64,000 bases of DNA from Hyphomicrobiales bacterium (GCA_021730985.1 JAKFYI010000008.1:62001-126000); one strand, 5' to 3'; positions 47,463-56,636 are shown, counted from the stretch's first letter. Made by a program: numbers and translations. Notes: generated by a model from the sequence alone, not told the origin.

Positions 47463-47547
47463 AAATGCCGCAAATAAGAGGTGGATGGCGTCAGGAAGCA
47501 GTGTCGCAGCGGATGAATTGTCACAGTCAGTCAACTAAATAGAAACC

Positions 47548-49752
47548 GTGAGCCGCATCGAACCCAACATCACCCCCGCCCTGGTCGCCGAGCACGGCCT
47601 CAAGCCCGACGAGTACGAGCGCATCCTGAAGCTGATCGGGCGCGCGCCGACCTTCACCGAGCTCGGCATCTTCTCGGCGATGTGGAACGAGCACTGCTCG
47701 TACAAGTCGTCGCGGGTCCATCTGCGCGGCCTGCCGACCAAGGCGCCGTGGGTAATCCAGGGGCCGGGCGAGAACGCGGGCGTCATCGACATCGGCGACG
47801 GCCTCGCCGTCGTGTTCAAGATGGAGAGCCACAACCACCCGAGCTTCATCGAGCCGTACCAGGGCGCCGCCACCGGCGTGGGCGGCATCCTGCGCGACGT
47901 GTTCACGATGGGCGCGCGGCCGATCGCCTGCCTCAACGCGCTGTCGTTCGGCGATCCGGACCATGCGAAGACGCGCCATCTGGTGTCCGGCGTGGTCGCG
48001 GGTGTCGGCGGCTACGGCAACAGCTTCGGCGTGCCGACGGTCGGCGGCCAGGTGCGGTTTCATTCGCGCTACAACGGCAACAACCTCGTCAACGCGATGG
48101 CGGTCGGTCTTGCCGACGCCGACAAGATTTTCTACGCGGCGGCGTCAGGCGTCGGCATGCCGATCGTCTATCTCGGCTCCAAGACCGGCCGCGACGGCAT
48201 CCACGGCGCCAGCATGGCGTCGGCGGAGTTCGACGACGATTCCGAGGAGAAGCGTCCGACCGTTCAGGTCGGCGATCCGTTCGCCGAGAAGCTGCTGCTC
48301 GAAGCGTGCCTCGAGATCATGGCGAACGATTGCGTGATCGCGATCCAGGACATGGGCGCTGCCGGCCTGACATGCTCGGCGGTCGAGATGGGCGCCAAGG
48401 GCGATCTCGGCGTCACACTCGAACTCGACAAGGTGCCGTGCCGCGAAACCGGCATGAGCGCGTACGAGATGATGCTGTCGGAGAGCCAGGAGCGCATGCT
48501 CATGGTGCTCAAGCCGGAGAAGGAGCAGCAGGCCGAGGCGATCTTCCGCAAGTGGGGGCTCGATTTCGCGGTGGTCGGCTCCACCACGCCGACCAAGCGC
48601 TTCATCGTCAAGCACGGCGGCGACGTGATGGCCGACCTGCCGATCAAGGAACTGGGCGATGAGGCGCCGCTTTATCACCGGCCGTTCGTGATCGCAGCCA
48701 AGCTTCCGGTGATCAAGGCCATGGACGTGCGGCCGCCGATGCGGCTGCCGGACGCGCTGGAGAAGCTGATCGGCACGCCGGACCTGTGCTCCAAGCGCTG
48801 GGTCTGGGAGCAGTACGACCACATCATTCTTGGCAACACGGTGCAACGTCCAGGCGGCGACGCGGCTGTGGTGCGCATCAACGACGGTCCGAAGGCGCTG
48901 GCGCTGACCGCCGACGTGACGCCGCGCTATTGCGAAGCCGACGCGTTCGAGGGCGGCAAGCAGGCGGTGGCGGAAGCCTGGCGCAACATCACCGCGGTCG
49001 GCGGCACGCCGCTGGCGCTGACCGACAATCTCAACTTCGGCAATCCGGAGCGGCCCGAGATCATGGGCCAACTGGTCGGCTGCATCCGTGGCATCGCCGA
49101 AGCCTGCAAGGCGCTCGACTTCCCTGTCGTGTCCGGCAACGTCTCGCTCTACAACGAGACCAACGGCAAGGCGATCCTGCCGACGCCGACCATCGGCGGC
49201 GTCGGCGTCATCGCCGACTTCACCAAGTCGGCCAAGCTCGCCTTCAAGGCCGAAGGAGAGGCAATCCTGCTGATCGGTGAGACGCTGGGCTGGCTCGGCC
49301 AGTCGCTTTACCTGCGTGACATCTGCGGCCGCGAGGAGGGCGCTCCGCCGCCGGTCGATCTGGTCGAGGAGCGCGAGAACGGCGACGTGGTGCGCGCCCT
49401 GATCGCCGACGGCGTCGCCACCGCGGCGCACGACATTTCCGACGGCGGCTTGCTGGTGGCGCTGGCCGAGATGGCGATGGCGTCCGGTATCGGCGCGCAG
49501 CTTGATGCCGCGCCCGAGGATACGCCGGCCCACGCCTTCTGGTTTGGCGAGGACCAGGCGCGCTACCTGGTGACCGTGCCTTTGGCGCAGGCCGATGCCG
49601 TCATGGCCCGGATCGAGGGCGTGCCGGTGCAGCGGATCGGCATCACCGGCGGCGCGGCATTGGCTCTTTCCGGCGAGCGCCCGATTCTGATAAAGGCTCT
49701 GAACGAGCGCTTCGAGGGCTGGCTCCCCACATATATGGCGGGTGCCGCCTGA
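47548..49752 (+). CDS. purL: FGAM synthase large subunit PurL
   Basis: 734 residues, GTG start, the short PurL form that works with PurS and PurQ. It converts FGAR to FGAM with ATP and ammonia. Motifs: [47 protein letters not shown], and a C-terminal AIRS-like [15 protein letters not shown]. Upstream lies the structured region 47108-47462. bolA and grxD follow closely. Confidence 0.97.
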   Translation: MSRIEPNITPALVAEHGLKPDEYERILKLIGRAPTFTELGIFSAMWNEHCSYKSSRVHLRGLPTKAPWVIQGPGENAGVIDIGDGLAVVFKMESHNHPSFIEPYQGAATGVGGILRDVFTMGARPIACLNALSFGDPDHAKTRHLVSGVVAGVGGYGNSFGVPTVGGQVRFHSRYNGNNLVNAMAVGLADADKIFYAAASGVGMPIVYLGSKTGRDGIHGASMASAEFDDDSEEKRPTVQVGDPFAEKLLLEACLEIMANDCVIAIQDMGAAGLTCSAVEMGAKGDLGVTLELDKVPCRETGMSAYEMMLSESQERMLMVLKPEKEQQAEAIFRKWGLDFAVVGSTTPTKRFIVKHGGDVMADLPIKELGDEAPLYHRPFVIAAKLPVIKAMDVRPPMRLPDALEKLIGTPDLCSKRWVWEQYDHIILGNTVQRPGGDAAVVRINDGPKALALTADVTPRYCEADAFEGGKQAVAEAWRNITAVGGTPLALTDNLNFGNPERPEIMGQLVGCIRGIAEACKALDFPVVSGNVSLYNETNGKAILPTPTIGGVGVIADFTKSAKLAFKAEGEAILLIGETLGWLGQSLYLRDICGREEGAPPPVDLVEERENGDVVRALIADGVATAAHDISDGGLLVALAEMAMASGIGAQLDAAPEDTPAHAFWFGEDQARYLVTVPLAQADAVMARIEGVPVQRIGITGGAALALSGERPILIKALNERFEGWLPTYMAGAA

Positions 49753-49774
49753 CGGGGCCTGGAGACCGCGCCAA

Positions 49775-50011
49775 ATGCCGATGAATGCCAATGACATCGA
49801 GCGGCTGATCAAGGGCGGCATTCCCGACGCCGAGGTGACCATCCGCGATCTGGCCGGCGATGGCGACCATTATGCTGCCACGGTGATCGCCGAGAGCTTT
49901 CGCGGCAAATCGCGGGTCCAGCAGCACAAGCTGGTGTATGACGCTTTGAAAGGCCAGATGGGCGGCGCGCTGCATGCGCTTGCCTTGCAGACCGGCATCC
50001 CGGAGGCGTAG
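49775..50011 (+). CDS. BolA family protein
   Basis: 78 residues from ATG 49775. [20 protein letters not shown], then [20 protein letters not shown], then [17 protein letters not shown], is a BolA domain; the H in RVQQHKLVY and the GDGDHY loop are cluster-ligand candidates. BolA proteins pair with CGFS glutaredoxins in iron-sulfur trafficking and iron sensing. The partner grxD follows 49 bases downstream, confirming the pairing. Confidence 0.93.
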   Translation: MPMNANDIERLIKGGIPDAEVTIRDLAGDGDHYAATVIAESFRGKSRVQQHKLVYDALKGQMGGALHALALQTGIPEA

Positions 50012-50060
50012 TTTCGTCCTAAAGGCAGCGGCGCGGTCATGCCGCGCAAAAGGAAAGATC

Positions 50061-50399
50061 ATGGGCATTGAGCAATTCATCGAAAATGAAGTGAAGGCCA
50101 ACGACGTGGTGCTGTTCATGAAGGGCACCCCCCAGGCTCCGATGTGCGGATTTTCGGGGCAGGTCGTGCAGATTCTCGACCACCTCGGCGTGCCGTACAA
50201 AGGGCTGAACGTCCTGGAGTCGGACGACCTGCGCAACGGCATCAAGACCTATTCGAACTGGCCCACGATCCCGCAGCTTTACGTCAAGGGCGAGTTTGTC
50301 GGCGGCTGCGACATCATCCGCGAGATGTTCCAGGCGGGCGAACTGCAGACGCTGATGAAAGAGCAGGGCCTGCCGGTGAAGGCGGACGCCACGGCCTGA
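50061..50399 (+). CDS. grxD: CGFS-type monothiol glutaredoxin
   Basis: 112 residues from ATG 50061 with AGGAAAG upstream. [19 protein letters not shown] contains the CGFS motif, [20 protein letters not shown] the TIP and GGCD glutathione-binding motifs. Grx4/Grx5-type proteins bridge a [2Fe-2S] cluster with glutathione and BolA. Operon with bolA and probably purL. Confidence 0.97.
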   Translation: MGIEQFIENEVKANDVVLFMKGTPQAPMCGFSGQVVQILDHLGVPYKGLNVLESDDLRNGIKTYSNWPTIPQLYVKGEFVGGCDIIREMFQAGELQTLMKEQGLPVKADATA

Positions 50400-50452
50400 C
50401 GCGCGCCGGCGCAGGCGCCGAGCGCTCAATACGATCTTTCGCGCGGCTGCGT

Positions 50453-50689
50453 TCAGCGCAGCCGCTGCATCAGCAGATAGATGATAGCCAGGATGACGCC
50501 GATGCCGATCAGGCTTGGCGTGCCCATGCCGCTGGCGAATTTGGTGACGTTGTCGGTCACCGAACTCACGTAGCCGCCCGAGCCCTCGCCAAGCAGCAAG
50601 TGGATCAGGATCAGCGACAGAACGGCCAGAAATCCGAGCTCGACGAACAGCCAGAGAAAGCGCCGCGTTCTTTCGAGAAAATCCATCAT
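50453..50689 (-). CDS. Two-helix membrane miniprotein, copy 1
   Basis: About 78 residues; ATG 50689 or the adjacent ATG 50686, with GTG 50698 as alternative. One helix at LWLFVELGFLAVLSLILIHL, a polar middle (SVTDNVTKFASGMG), then a second helix LIGIGVILAIIYLL ending QRLR. It is similar in layout and residues to the gene at 50813 (ELGLMLL..., VAGNITAFVKDLG, GLIALGVILWL), so they are tandem paralogues. Function unknown. Confidence 0.6.
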   Translation of the reverse strand: MMDFLERTRRFLWLFVELGFLAVLSLILIHLLLGEGSGGYVSSVTDNVTKFASGMGTPSLIGIGVILAIIYLLMQRLR

Positions 50690-50812
50690 GGCCTGCACCC
50701 GCTAACACCGACAGACATGATCGGGTGGGACGCGTGGCATCCCACCCGAATGGAGTCCCGCCGTTTGCCGCGGCCGTTGTATGCGAACCGCGGCAACTGG
50801 CGAGCGTGGCGG

Positions 50813-51049
50813 TTACGCCACGTTGCGGTTCGAGAACAACCAGAGAATAACGCCGAGCGCGATCAGGCCGGCGAGGCCGTTGGCGCCCAGGTCTTTCACG
50901 AAGGCCGTGATATTGCCGGCAACATTGCCGAAGAACGGCAGATTGGAGCCGCCGACCAGCAATGCGGCGACGATGCCCAATGCGAGAAGCATCAGGCCAA
51001 GCTCCGTCAGCGCACCAACCCACGACTTCATCATTTGCAGTCCGCTCAT
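50813..51049 (-). CDS. Two-helix membrane miniprotein, copy 2
   Basis: 78 residues from ATG 51049; the open frame extends upstream but GGGGAG is placed for this start. Two hydrophobic helices flank an N-I-T-x-F-x-x-D-L-G segment that parallels N-V-T-K-F-A-S-G-M-G in copy 1. Likely inner-membrane protein of unknown role. It is transcribed in the same direction as copy 1, 123 bases upstream of it. Confidence 0.6.
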   Translation of the reverse strand: MSGLQMMKSWVGALTELGLMLLALGIVAALLVGGSNLPFFGNVAGNITAFVKDLGANGLAGLIALGVILWLFSNRNVA

Positions 51050-51227
51050 GAGCAAGTCTCCCCAGTGTTTGCGAACGTTTGTTATACGCACGCCTATGTT
51101 CGCGGCCGCGAGGCTACGAACCACAGCTCAGGAAACAAGGGCATGACCGATTTCGGCCAATTATCGCGCGACGCGCCGATCAATCAGGCCAATACTACTT
51201 TGGTCTAATAGCATGATTCGCCATGCG

Positions 51228-51253
51228 AAAGGCCGCCCTCGCGGGCGGCCTTT
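51228..51253. terminator. Terminator of rpsD
   Basis: AAAGGCCGCCC-TCGC-GGGCGGCCTTT, an 11-pair hairpin with flanking A and T tracts, 25 bases after the rpsD stop on the minus strand. Confidence 0.85.
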
Positions 51254-51277
51254 GCTGCGGCGCAACCCGAATTGTGA

Positions 51278-51895
51278 TTAGCGGGAATAATATTCGACGA
51301 CGAGGTGCGGCTCCATCATCACCGCGTACGGCACATCGCTCAACACCGGGATGCGAGCCAGTTTGGCGGTCATCTGGCCTTCGTTGACCTCGATGTAGTC
51401 CGGCACGTCGCGCTCGCCGAGCGCGCGCGCTTCGATCACCAGCGCCATCTGCTTCGACGCGTCCTTGACCTCGATGGTGTCGCCGACCTTGACGCGATAG
51501 CTCGAGATGTTGACGCGGCGGCCGTTCACCTTGACGTGGCCGTGGTTGACGAACTGACGCGCGGCGAACACCGTCGGCACGAACTTGGCGCGATACACGA
51601 CTGCGTCGAGGCGGCGCTCCAGCAGGCCGATCAGATTGGCGCCGCTGTCGCCCTTCATGCGGATCGCTTCTTCGTAGATGCCGCGGAACTGCTTCTCGGA
51701 AATGTTGCCGTAGTAGCCGCGCAGTTTCTGCTTGGCCTTGAGCTGCACGCCGTAGTCGGAGAGCTTGCTCTTGCGGCGCTGGCCGTGCTGGCCCGGGCCG
51801 TACTCGCGCTTGTTGACGGGGCTCTTCGGGCGGCCCCAAACATTCTGGCCCATACGGCGGTCGATCTTGTACTTCGCCTGGTGGCGCTTGGTCAT
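51278..51895 (-). CDS. rpsD: 30S ribosomal protein S4
   Basis: 205 residues from ATG 51895. [20 protein letters not shown] and [20 protein letters not shown] are the N-terminal S4 blocks; [20 protein letters not shown] and [20 protein letters not shown] form the RNA-binding S4 domain. It nucleates assembly of the small subunit body. GAGGACG precedes the start. The terminator at 51228 follows. A single-gene unit here rather than in the alpha operon is usual for this clade. Confidence 0.98.
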   Translation of the reverse strand: MTKRHQAKYKIDRRMGQNVWGRPKSPVNKREYGPGQHGQRRKSKLSDYGVQLKAKQKLRGYYGNISEKQFRGIYEEAIRMKGDSGANLIGLLERRLDAVVYRAKFVPTVFAARQFVNHGHVKVNGRRVNISSYRVKVGDTIEVKDASKQMALVIEARALGERDVPDYIEVNEGQMTAKLARIPVLSDVPYAVMMEPHLVVEYYSR

Positions 51896-52074
51896 CGCGT
51901 CCTCGTTTTTTGAGCATGATCGCTCGGTTGAGGATCGCGTCCTCCTCTGTCCCGGCATGGCCGGAACCGACAGGTTCGCAGCCGAAGCGCCGGCGCAAAC
52001 CACGGATCGCGAAACACCGCGCGGGCCCAAAGGCCCGCGAGATGGGCGGTTTTTAGGGGGAAAGGCCGTTCAAG

Positions 52075-52890
52075 TCAAACACCGGCGGGGGCGGTCTGGC
52101 TGATCCCGTAGCTCGCCAAAGCGGCCGTCAGAACCGGCGAGGGCGCCCGCCCAGAGGTAAAAACCAGCGTGGTGACGGCTGATTGCGCCGTTGGGCCGGG
52201 CGCTCCGAAGGCAGGGACGAGCAGTTCAGCGGCGCGGCGGGCGATCGCGGGGGCGGGGTCCAGATAGCTCACGGGCCAGGCCGCCAGCCGCCGCAGCCGC
52301 TCGATCAGCAGCGGATAGTGCGTGCAGGCCAGCACCACCGTGTCGGTGCGGCCGCCGTGGGCTTCGACGAAGCAGGGCGCGATCTCGCGCCCGATATCGG
52401 CGTCGGACACCTCCTCGCCATGCAGGACCGCTTCGGCAAGCTCCGCGAGCCTGGGCGAGCCCACGAGGTTGATGGCGCAGCCATCGGCGAAGTCGCGGAT
52501 CAGCGCGTGGGTGTATTCACGCTTCACGGTCGCTTCGGTGCCGAGCACGGTCACGAGCCGGCTGCGCGACGCGGCGCAGGCCGGCTTGATCGCCGGCACC
52601 GTGCCGACGAACGGAAGTGCGAAGCGCTCGCGCAATTGCGGCAGAACGAGCGTAGATGCGGTGTTGCAGGCGATCACCACCAGATCGGGGCGGTGCGTTG
52701 CGACCAGCTCGTCCATCACCGCCGTGACGCGGACGACGAGCTTGCCTTCGTCCTGCTTGCCATAAGGAAAGAAGGCATCGTCGGCGGCATAAATGTAGCG
52801 CGCGTCCGGCCGCGCCCTGGCCACCTCGCGATGGACGGTCAAGCCGCCAAGCCCGGAATCGAACACCAAGATGGTCGGCGTGGCGGTCAT
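52075..52890 (-). CDS. murI: Glutamate racemase
   Basis: 271 residues from ATG 52890. It makes D-glutamate for peptidoglycan. ILVFDSGLGGLTVHREV carries the aspartate and serine, VIACNTAST the first catalytic cysteine, VVLACTHYPLLIERL the second cysteine and histidine. Start chosen because conservation begins there; a longer frame to 52962 adds a polar tail. It is located next to rpsD as in many alphaproteobacteria. Confidence 0.95.
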   Translation of the reverse strand: MTATPTILVFDSGLGGLTVHREVARARPDARYIYAADDAFFPYGKQDEGKLVVRVTAVMDELVATHRPDLVVIACNTASTLVLPQLRERFALPFVGTVPAIKPACAASRSRLVTVLGTEATVKREYTHALIRDFADGCAINLVGSPRLAELAEAVLHGEEVSDADIGREIAPCFVEAHGGRTDTVVLACTHYPLLIERLRRLAAWPVSYLDPAPAIARRAAELLVPAFGAPGPTAQSAVTTLVFTSGRAPSPVLTAALASYGISQTAPAGV

Positions 52891-52960
52891 GAGATGCAGG
52901 GAATAGGAATCCAAGGGGCGTTTTCGAAGCGACCCATTAGGCCGCAATCCAGAGCCTGAC

Positions 52961-52981
52961 AAGCCTTGCCTGACAAGGCTT
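52961..52981. terminator. Hairpin after 53003 gene
   Basis: AAGCCTTG-CCTGA-CAAGGCTT, a perfect 8-pair stem 22 bases after the stop of the leftward gene at 53003. No T run follows on that strand, so a terminator role is only likely. Confidence 0.4.
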
Positions 52982-53002
52982 GGCGGCGCCTCCGATGGCT
53001 GA

Positions 53003-53482
53003 TCAGGCGGCGTGGCCGGCGCGGCGCTTTTCCAGTGAAGCCCGGGCCTGCTCCGAACGCTTGCGGTACTCCTCGTGCAGGGATTCGAGGTCGGCGTCGC
53101 AGAGATCCTCGGCGGTGGCCATGTTGTTGTGCGCGCCGCGCATCGCGATGATCAGATCGGCGAGCTTGATCTGCAGCGCCAGCGTGTCGCGGTTCTGGGT
53201 GTTCTGGATCAAGAACACCATCAGGAACGTGACGATGGTGGTGGCGGTGTTGACCACGAGTTGCCAGGTGTCGCTGAAGCCGAACAGCGGCCCGGTGATG
53301 GCCCACACCAGGATCAGCGCCAGCGCGGTGAGGAAGGTCGCGGGCTTGCCTGAGAGCCGCGCGATACTGTGGGCGAGTGACGTGAACCAGCCCGGTTTGG
53401 CGCCGTGCCGTATCTGATCGTTCAGCGCCACGGCCTTTGCCTTCGCAGTAGCATTCTTCGTGGAGGGCCGATGTTTTGACAT
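53003..53482 (-). CDS. Low-affinity iron permease family protein
   Basis: 159 residues. Two close membrane segments, FLTALALILVWAITGPLFGF and LVVNTATTIVTFLMVFLIQN, then TQNRDTLALQIKLADLI. The block IQNTQNRDT..Q.KLDELI-like is the mark of PF04120. The family is named after a yeast iron transporter, but in bacteria its role is untested. The C-terminal tail is charged and cytoplasmic. It is divergent from the DUF1328 gene. Confidence 0.85.
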   Translation of the reverse strand: MSKHRPSTKNATAKAKAVALNDQIRHGAKPGWFTSLAHSIARLSGKPATFLTALALILVWAITGPLFGFSDTWQLVVNTATTIVTFLMVFLIQNTQNRDTLALQIKLADLIIAMRGAHNNMATAEDLCDADLESLHEEYRKRSEQARASLEKRRAGHAA

Positions 53483-53522
53483 GGATCGGAAACTCCATGA
53501 GGCCGTCCGGTGTTCCCGCCCA

Positions 53523-53547
53523 GGAACGAAACGGCGATTTTGCCGTT
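53523..53547 (+). promoter_or_regulatory. EcfG promoter of DUF1328 gene
   Basis: GGAAC (53523-53527), 16 bases, CGTT (53544-53547), exact consensus. It lies 50 bases before the ATG at 53597. Confidence 0.75.
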
Positions 53548-53596
53548 GGTTTAGACAATGCGGCGCATGCTGCCGCGGATGCTTGAGGAGTTCGTC

Positions 53597-53776
53597 ATGT
53601 TAGGTTGGGCTGTTACGTTTCTGATTGTCGCACTGGTCGCGGCGATACTCGGCTTTGGCGGCATTGCCACTTTCGCGGTCGAGATCGCCAAGATCGTGTT
53701 TTTTGTGGCCATCGTGCTGTTCGTGATCTCCGCGGTGGTCGCGCTGATCCGTGGCCGGTCGCCGACCATGCCTTGA
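53597..53776 (+). CDS. DUF1328 family membrane protein
   Basis: 59 residues from ATG 53597 with GAGGAG upstream. [20 protein letters not shown], then [20 protein letters not shown], is the DUF1328/YtjA pattern, two membrane helices with a glycine-rich turn. Function unknown; family members are stress-induced in several bacteria. The exact EcfG promoter and neighbouring ecfG-nepR place it in the general stress regulon. Confidence 0.9.
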   Translation: MLGWAVTFLIVALVAAILGFGGIATFAVEIAKIVFFVAIVLFVISAVVALIRGRSPTMP

Positions 53777-53803
53777 CACACCGGCGTCAGCCGCAAACAC
53801 ACA

Positions 53804-53827
53804 ATCGCCCGGCGCAAGCCGGGCGAT
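53804..53827. terminator. Bidirectional terminator between DUF1328 gene and ecfG
   Basis: ATCGCCCGGC-GCAA-GCCGGGCGAT, a 10-pair stem with a GCAA tetraloop, followed by TTGTGTTTT. It lies between convergent genes. Confidence 0.85.
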
Positions 53828-53870
53828 TTGTGTTTTCCGGCCGCAGGCGAGCGCCGCCGGTATCGTTCCG

Positions 53871-54422
53871 TCAGGGACGCTCGTTGCCGGCGAGCACGGT
53901 GCGCGTCGTCAGGTCGGGACCGAAGTCGTCCGCATTGTCGATCGACAGCAGGCCGCTCAGCCGGGTGCGCGCGCGGTTGACGCGGCTCTTGATGGTGCCC
54001 ACCGCGCAGCCGCAAATCTCGGCGGCTTCTTCATACGAGAAGCCCGAGGCGCCGACCAGAACGAGTGCTTCGCGCTGATCGTCCGGCAGCTTGGACAGCG
54101 CGACGCGGAATTCCTCGAACTCGACTCGGCTGGTCTGCTCGGGCTGCGTCTTCAAGGTTTCGGCGTAGCTGCCGTCGGCGTCTTCCACCTCACGGCGGCG
54201 CTTGCGGTATTCCGAGCGGAACAGGTTGCGCAGGATGGTGAACAGCCAGGCCGACATGTTGGTGCCGGGCTGGAACGAGTCGATGTTGGCAAGCGCGCGC
54301 AACAGCGTCTCCTGCACCAGGTCGTCGGCGCGGTCCACGTTGCCGCACAGCGAGATGCCGAACGCGCGCAGACTGGGCACAGCGGCCAGCATGATATCCC
54401 GGAGGGTGGGGTCAAGGCTCAT
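53871..54422 (-). CDS. ecfG: General stress sigma factor EcfG
   Basis: 183 residues. Region 2 is in about residues 15-85 (RAFGISLCGNVDRADDLVQE, then NMSAWLFTILRNLFRSEYRK); region 4 in about 110-165 (LPDDQREALVLVGASGFSYE, then EAAEICGCAVGTIKSRVNRA). It directs RNA polymerase to GGAAC-N16/17-CGTT promoters. In unstressed cells it is bound by NepR. Its start overlaps the nepR stop by four bases, and both are read from the EcfG promoter at 54747, a positive loop. Confidence 0.95.
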   Translation of the reverse strand: MSLDPTLRDIMLAAVPSLRAFGISLCGNVDRADDLVQETLLRALANIDSFQPGTNMSAWLFTILRNLFRSEYRKRRREVEDADGSYAETLKTQPEQTSRVEFEEFRVALSKLPDDQREALVLVGASGFSYEEAAEICGCAVGTIKSRVNRARTRLSGLLSIDNADDFGPDLTTRTVLAGNERP

Positions 54423-54646
54423 TCTGCTGACCCCTTACCCTCGCTCGACTTGTCGAGCTTCTGCAGCAGATCGACGAAGCGGTCCGGTGTGGGCTCAATG
54501 AGGCCATCGTAATACGACCGAAGTTGCTGGCCGATCTTGGCCTGAACTTCGCGGCCAAGGCTGGCGTCTTTGCCCCGCTTGGTGGTGGTATTTCTGGTCG
54601 ATGGATCCATGGATTGGGGCTTTTCTGGTGGTTTACGCTCGGTCAT
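54419..54646 (-). CDS. nepR: Anti-sigma factor NepR
   Basis: 75 residues. The conserved core is LGREVQAKIGQQLRSYYDGL, then IEPTPDRFVDLLQKLD, the two helices that clamp EcfG and, alternatively, the sigma-like domain of PhyR. The N-terminal 25 residues are disordered and basic. It is the first gene of the nepR-ecfG operon. Confidence 0.95.
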   Translation of the reverse strand: MTERKPPEKPQSMDPSTRNTTTKRGKDASLGREVQAKIGQQLRSYYDGLIEPTPDRFVDLLQKLDKSSEGKGSAE

Positions 54647-54746
54647 TCCTCAGTCCCGTGCCCGTCTCCGGCACACGTCTCCCCGGTTTTTTGGCGCTCC
54701 TCCGGCTATTCGGCCCGGCGAAGTTCCACCCCCAACGTCCGTTTGC

Positions 54747-54771
54747 AACGCGCCTATTGAGCTATTGTTCC
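54747..54771 (-). promoter_or_regulatory. EcfG promoter of nepR-ecfG
   Basis: On the minus strand GGAAC (54771-54767), 16 bases, CGTT (54750-54747): exact consensus, about 100 bases before the nepR start. It is back to back with the near-consensus site for phyR. Confidence 0.8.
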
Positions 54772-54778
54772 GTGGTAT

Positions 54779-54803
54779 GGAACTTTTTTTCCGCTGGCGC
54801 ATT
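54779..54803 (+). promoter_or_regulatory. Near-consensus EcfG promoter of phyR
   Basis: GGAAC (54779-54783), 16 bases, CATT (54800-54803). One mismatch in the -10 box (CATT for CGTT). phyR starts 48 bases later. phyR is usually EcfG-dependent in this clade. Confidence 0.55.
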
Positions 54804-54851
54804 GAAGCCGGGTAACTAGCTTTCTTTATGGATACATCGGGAGGGTGAAAA

Positions 54852-55658
54852 GTGTCGACATCTCAAGCTGTTGCCCAGCATCTCCCCTTTCTGCGCCGGT
54901 ATGCCCGAGCGCTGACGGGGAGCCAGCATTCGGGCGACGCCTACGTGGCAGCCGCTCTCGAAGCGCTGATTGAAGACCAAAGCGTCCTGAACGGGGCCAG
55001 CGGCGTGCGGGTGGCGCTCTATAAGCTCTTCACCCGGATTTGGAATTCGGTGGAGGTGAACGAGGGCAGCGATTCCGCCCCGGTATCCAAGCTTCCGGTC
55101 GAGCAGCGGCTCGGCCAGATCACGGCGCAGCCCCGCCAGGCGTTTCTTCTGGTGGCGCTGGAAGGCTTCTCCGAAGAGGACGCTGCATCGATTCTCGATA
55201 TCGAGATTTCCGCGCTGCGGACCCTGGTCGAAGACTCCGGCCGCGAACTCGCAGCCGAGATCGCCACCGACGTGCTCATCATCGAGGATGAGACCTTCAT
55301 CGCGATGGACCTGGAAGGTCTGGTCGAAGGCCTGGGCCACCGGGTGATCGGCGTGGCGCGCACCCACACCGCCGCGGTGACTCTCGCCAAGGCCAAACGG
55401 CCCGGCCTGATCCTGGCCGACATCCAGCTCGCCGACGGCAGTTCCGGCCTCGACGCGGTGAACGAATTACTCAAGTCGTTCGAGGTGCCGGTGATCTTCA
55501 TCACCGCGTATCCGGAGCGCTTCCTGACCGGCGAGCGGCCGGAGCCGGCGTTCCTGATCGCCAAGCCGTTCCAGCCGGCCACGGTGTCGGCGGTCATCAG
55601 CCAGGCGCTGTTCTTCGAGCGCAAGGCGCGCCGCCCCGAGCGCCGCGCTTCGGCATAA
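54852..55658 (+). CDS. phyR: General stress anti-anti-sigma response regulator PhyR
   Basis: 268 residues, GTG start with GGGAGGG upstream. Residues about 1-130 are the sigma-like domain (HLPFLRRYARALTGSQHSGD; VALEGFSEEDAASILDIEIS). Residues about 139-260 are a receiver domain: acid pocket E145-D146, phospho-acceptor D190 in ILADIQLADG, T218 in FITAYPE, and K238 in IAKPF. When phosphorylated it opens, binds NepR and frees EcfG. It is divergent from nepR-ecfG. Confidence 0.96.
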   Translation: MSTSQAVAQHLPFLRRYARALTGSQHSGDAYVAAALEALIEDQSVLNGASGVRVALYKLFTRIWNSVEVNEGSDSAPVSKLPVEQRLGQITAQPRQAFLLVALEGFSEEDAASILDIEISALRTLVEDSGRELAAEIATDVLIIEDETFIAMDLEGLVEGLGHRVIGVARTHTAAVTLAKAKRPGLILADIQLADGSSGLDAVNELLKSFEVPVIFITAYPERFLTGERPEPAFLIAKPFQPATVSAVISQALFFERKARRPERRASA

Positions 55659-55673
55659 CGACACGACGCAAGC

Positions 55674-55705
55674 AAAAAGCCCGGTTCGCAAGAACCGGGC
55701 TTTTT
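55674..55705. terminator. Bidirectional terminator after phyR
   Basis: AAAAAGCCCGGTTC-GCAA-GAACCGGGCTTTTT, a very strong stem with A and T tracts on both sides, serving phyR and the leftward gene at 55727. Confidence 0.92.
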
Positions 55706-55726
55706 CTTTGCCGATTGGCCGGAGGT

Positions 55727-56122
55727 TTAGCGGCGCTTCGCCATCGAATAACCGAGCATCACCGCTTCGACGATCATCGCCAGTTGCGCGAACTGCGCCG
55801 GGCGTTGCGCGGCCTGGGCTTGCGCGTGGTGCGGCGGTGGAACGGTCGCAGGCGCCTTCGGCTTGCTGGCCAGCCAAAGCCCCAGCAGGATCGTGACCGC
55901 GACCAGCGCGAAGAAGCCGGCGAGGATCAGGCGCGCATAGACGTCGCCGACGTGGGGCTCCAGCGCCAGGATCGATGCGGATGACGCGAAAACCACCGCG
56001 GCCACACCGGAGAACGCACAAACCGAATAAAGGATGGCGTTGCGGCGCAGTTTTGCAGTGGCGCCGGTGACCTTCGCGGCAGCCCCGCTAAAGGCTGCCG
56101 CGGCGATATCGTTGAGCCGCAT
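55727..56122 (-). CDS. Membrane protein, likely holin/Phage_holin_3_6-like
   Basis: 131 residues. A short amphipathic N-terminus (residues 1-28) is followed by two membrane helices, AILYSVCAFSGVAAVVFASS and ARLILAGFFALVAVTILLGL. The C-terminal part is rich in Pro, Ala and Gln and ends KRR. Size and layout fit the YqjE-like or holin-like partners that often follow DUF883/YqjD genes. It starts 11 bases after the stop of such a gene at 56134, so they form an operon under an EcfG promoter. Confidence 0.65.
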   Translation of the reverse strand: MRLNDIAAAAFSGAAAKVTGATAKLRRNAILYSVCAFSGVAAVVFASSASILALEPHVGDVYARLILAGFFALVAVTILLGLWLASKPKAPATVPPPHHAQAQAAQRPAQFAQLAMIVEAVMLGYSMAKRR

Positions 56123-56133
56123 GGCGGCGCCCT

Positions 56134-56478
56134 TTAGTGACGACGGCCGGCCATCCCAGCCAGGAACCCGATCCCCGCTGCGATCGCCAGAGTCAGCAAA
56201 GGGCGTTGCTCAACCTCCTCCTCGATCCGGCGCAAGGCGTCACCGCCGACCTTGGTGGCTTCATCGGTCATCGTTTGCGCGCCGTTGCGCAGTCGCTCCG
56301 CCGTGTCGGCGAGGGTTTCGGACACATAGTCGCTGGCTTCGGCGGCCGCATGGGAGGCGCCGTTGCGGCTGAGCGTGTTGAGGCGGCTGACGCGGCTTTC
56401 CAGATCGCGCATCAAGCCTGCGATCTCGCGTTCGATGCCTGCAACGTCGTCGGATGAACTTCTCGATTTACGGGCCAT
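56134..56478 (-). CDS. DUF883/YqjD-like membrane-anchored stress protein
   Basis: 114 residues from ATG 56478 (GAGG upstream). A long helical middle (AGIEREIAGLMRDLESRVSR...AADYVSETLADTAERLRNGA) is followed by a C-terminal membrane anchor LLTLAIAAGIGFLAGMAGRR, with the typical R-P-L-L and G-R-R-H end. E. coli YqjD and ElaB, of this family, tether ribosomes to the inner membrane in stationary phase. An exact EcfG promoter lies 61 bases upstream. Confidence 0.8.
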   Translation of the reverse strand: MARKSRSSSDDVAGIEREIAGLMRDLESRVSRLNTLSRNGASHAAAEASDYVSETLADTAERLRNGAQTMTDEATKVGGDALRRIEEEVEQRPLLTLAIAAGIGFLAGMAGRRH

Positions 56479-56538
56479 GATATTCCTCGTGCCAATACTG
56501 AACGCACCGCGGTGAATAGTCCGCGAAATGCCCAATCC

Positions 56539-56564
56539 AACGCGCGGCAAGGGCGAAAAGTTCC
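56539..56564 (-). promoter_or_regulatory. EcfG promoter of the DUF883 operon
   Basis: Minus strand GGAAC (56564-56560), 17 bases, CGTT (56542-56539): exact consensus. Confidence 0.75.
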
Positions 56565-56607
56565 GTCGCGGGGCCGCTCAAGAACGTGCCCGAAACCAGA
56601 AAGAAGA

Positions 56608-56636
56608 AGGCCTAGTCGACGAGGTCGACTAGGCCT
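56608..56636. other. Perfect 13-pair inverted repeat
   Basis: AGGCCTAGTCGAC-GAG-GTCGACTAGGCCT. It lies in the 414-base gap between the DUF883 gene and the kinase, upstream of both. No T tract follows, so it is not an obvious terminator. It may be an operator or RNA hairpin. The rest of the gap holds two EcfG-type promoters. Confidence 0.6.

Noticed and set aside
49974-50399. Longer glutaredoxin start giving 141 residues.
   Set aside because: The extension overlaps bolA and is arginine-rich; the ATG at 50061 has a good ribosome site and matches family length.
51050-51120. A possible EcfG promoter before the miniprotein gene at 51049.
   Set aside because: A CGAAC and a CGTT are present but 20 bases apart, outside the allowed 16-17, and the -35 box is imperfect.
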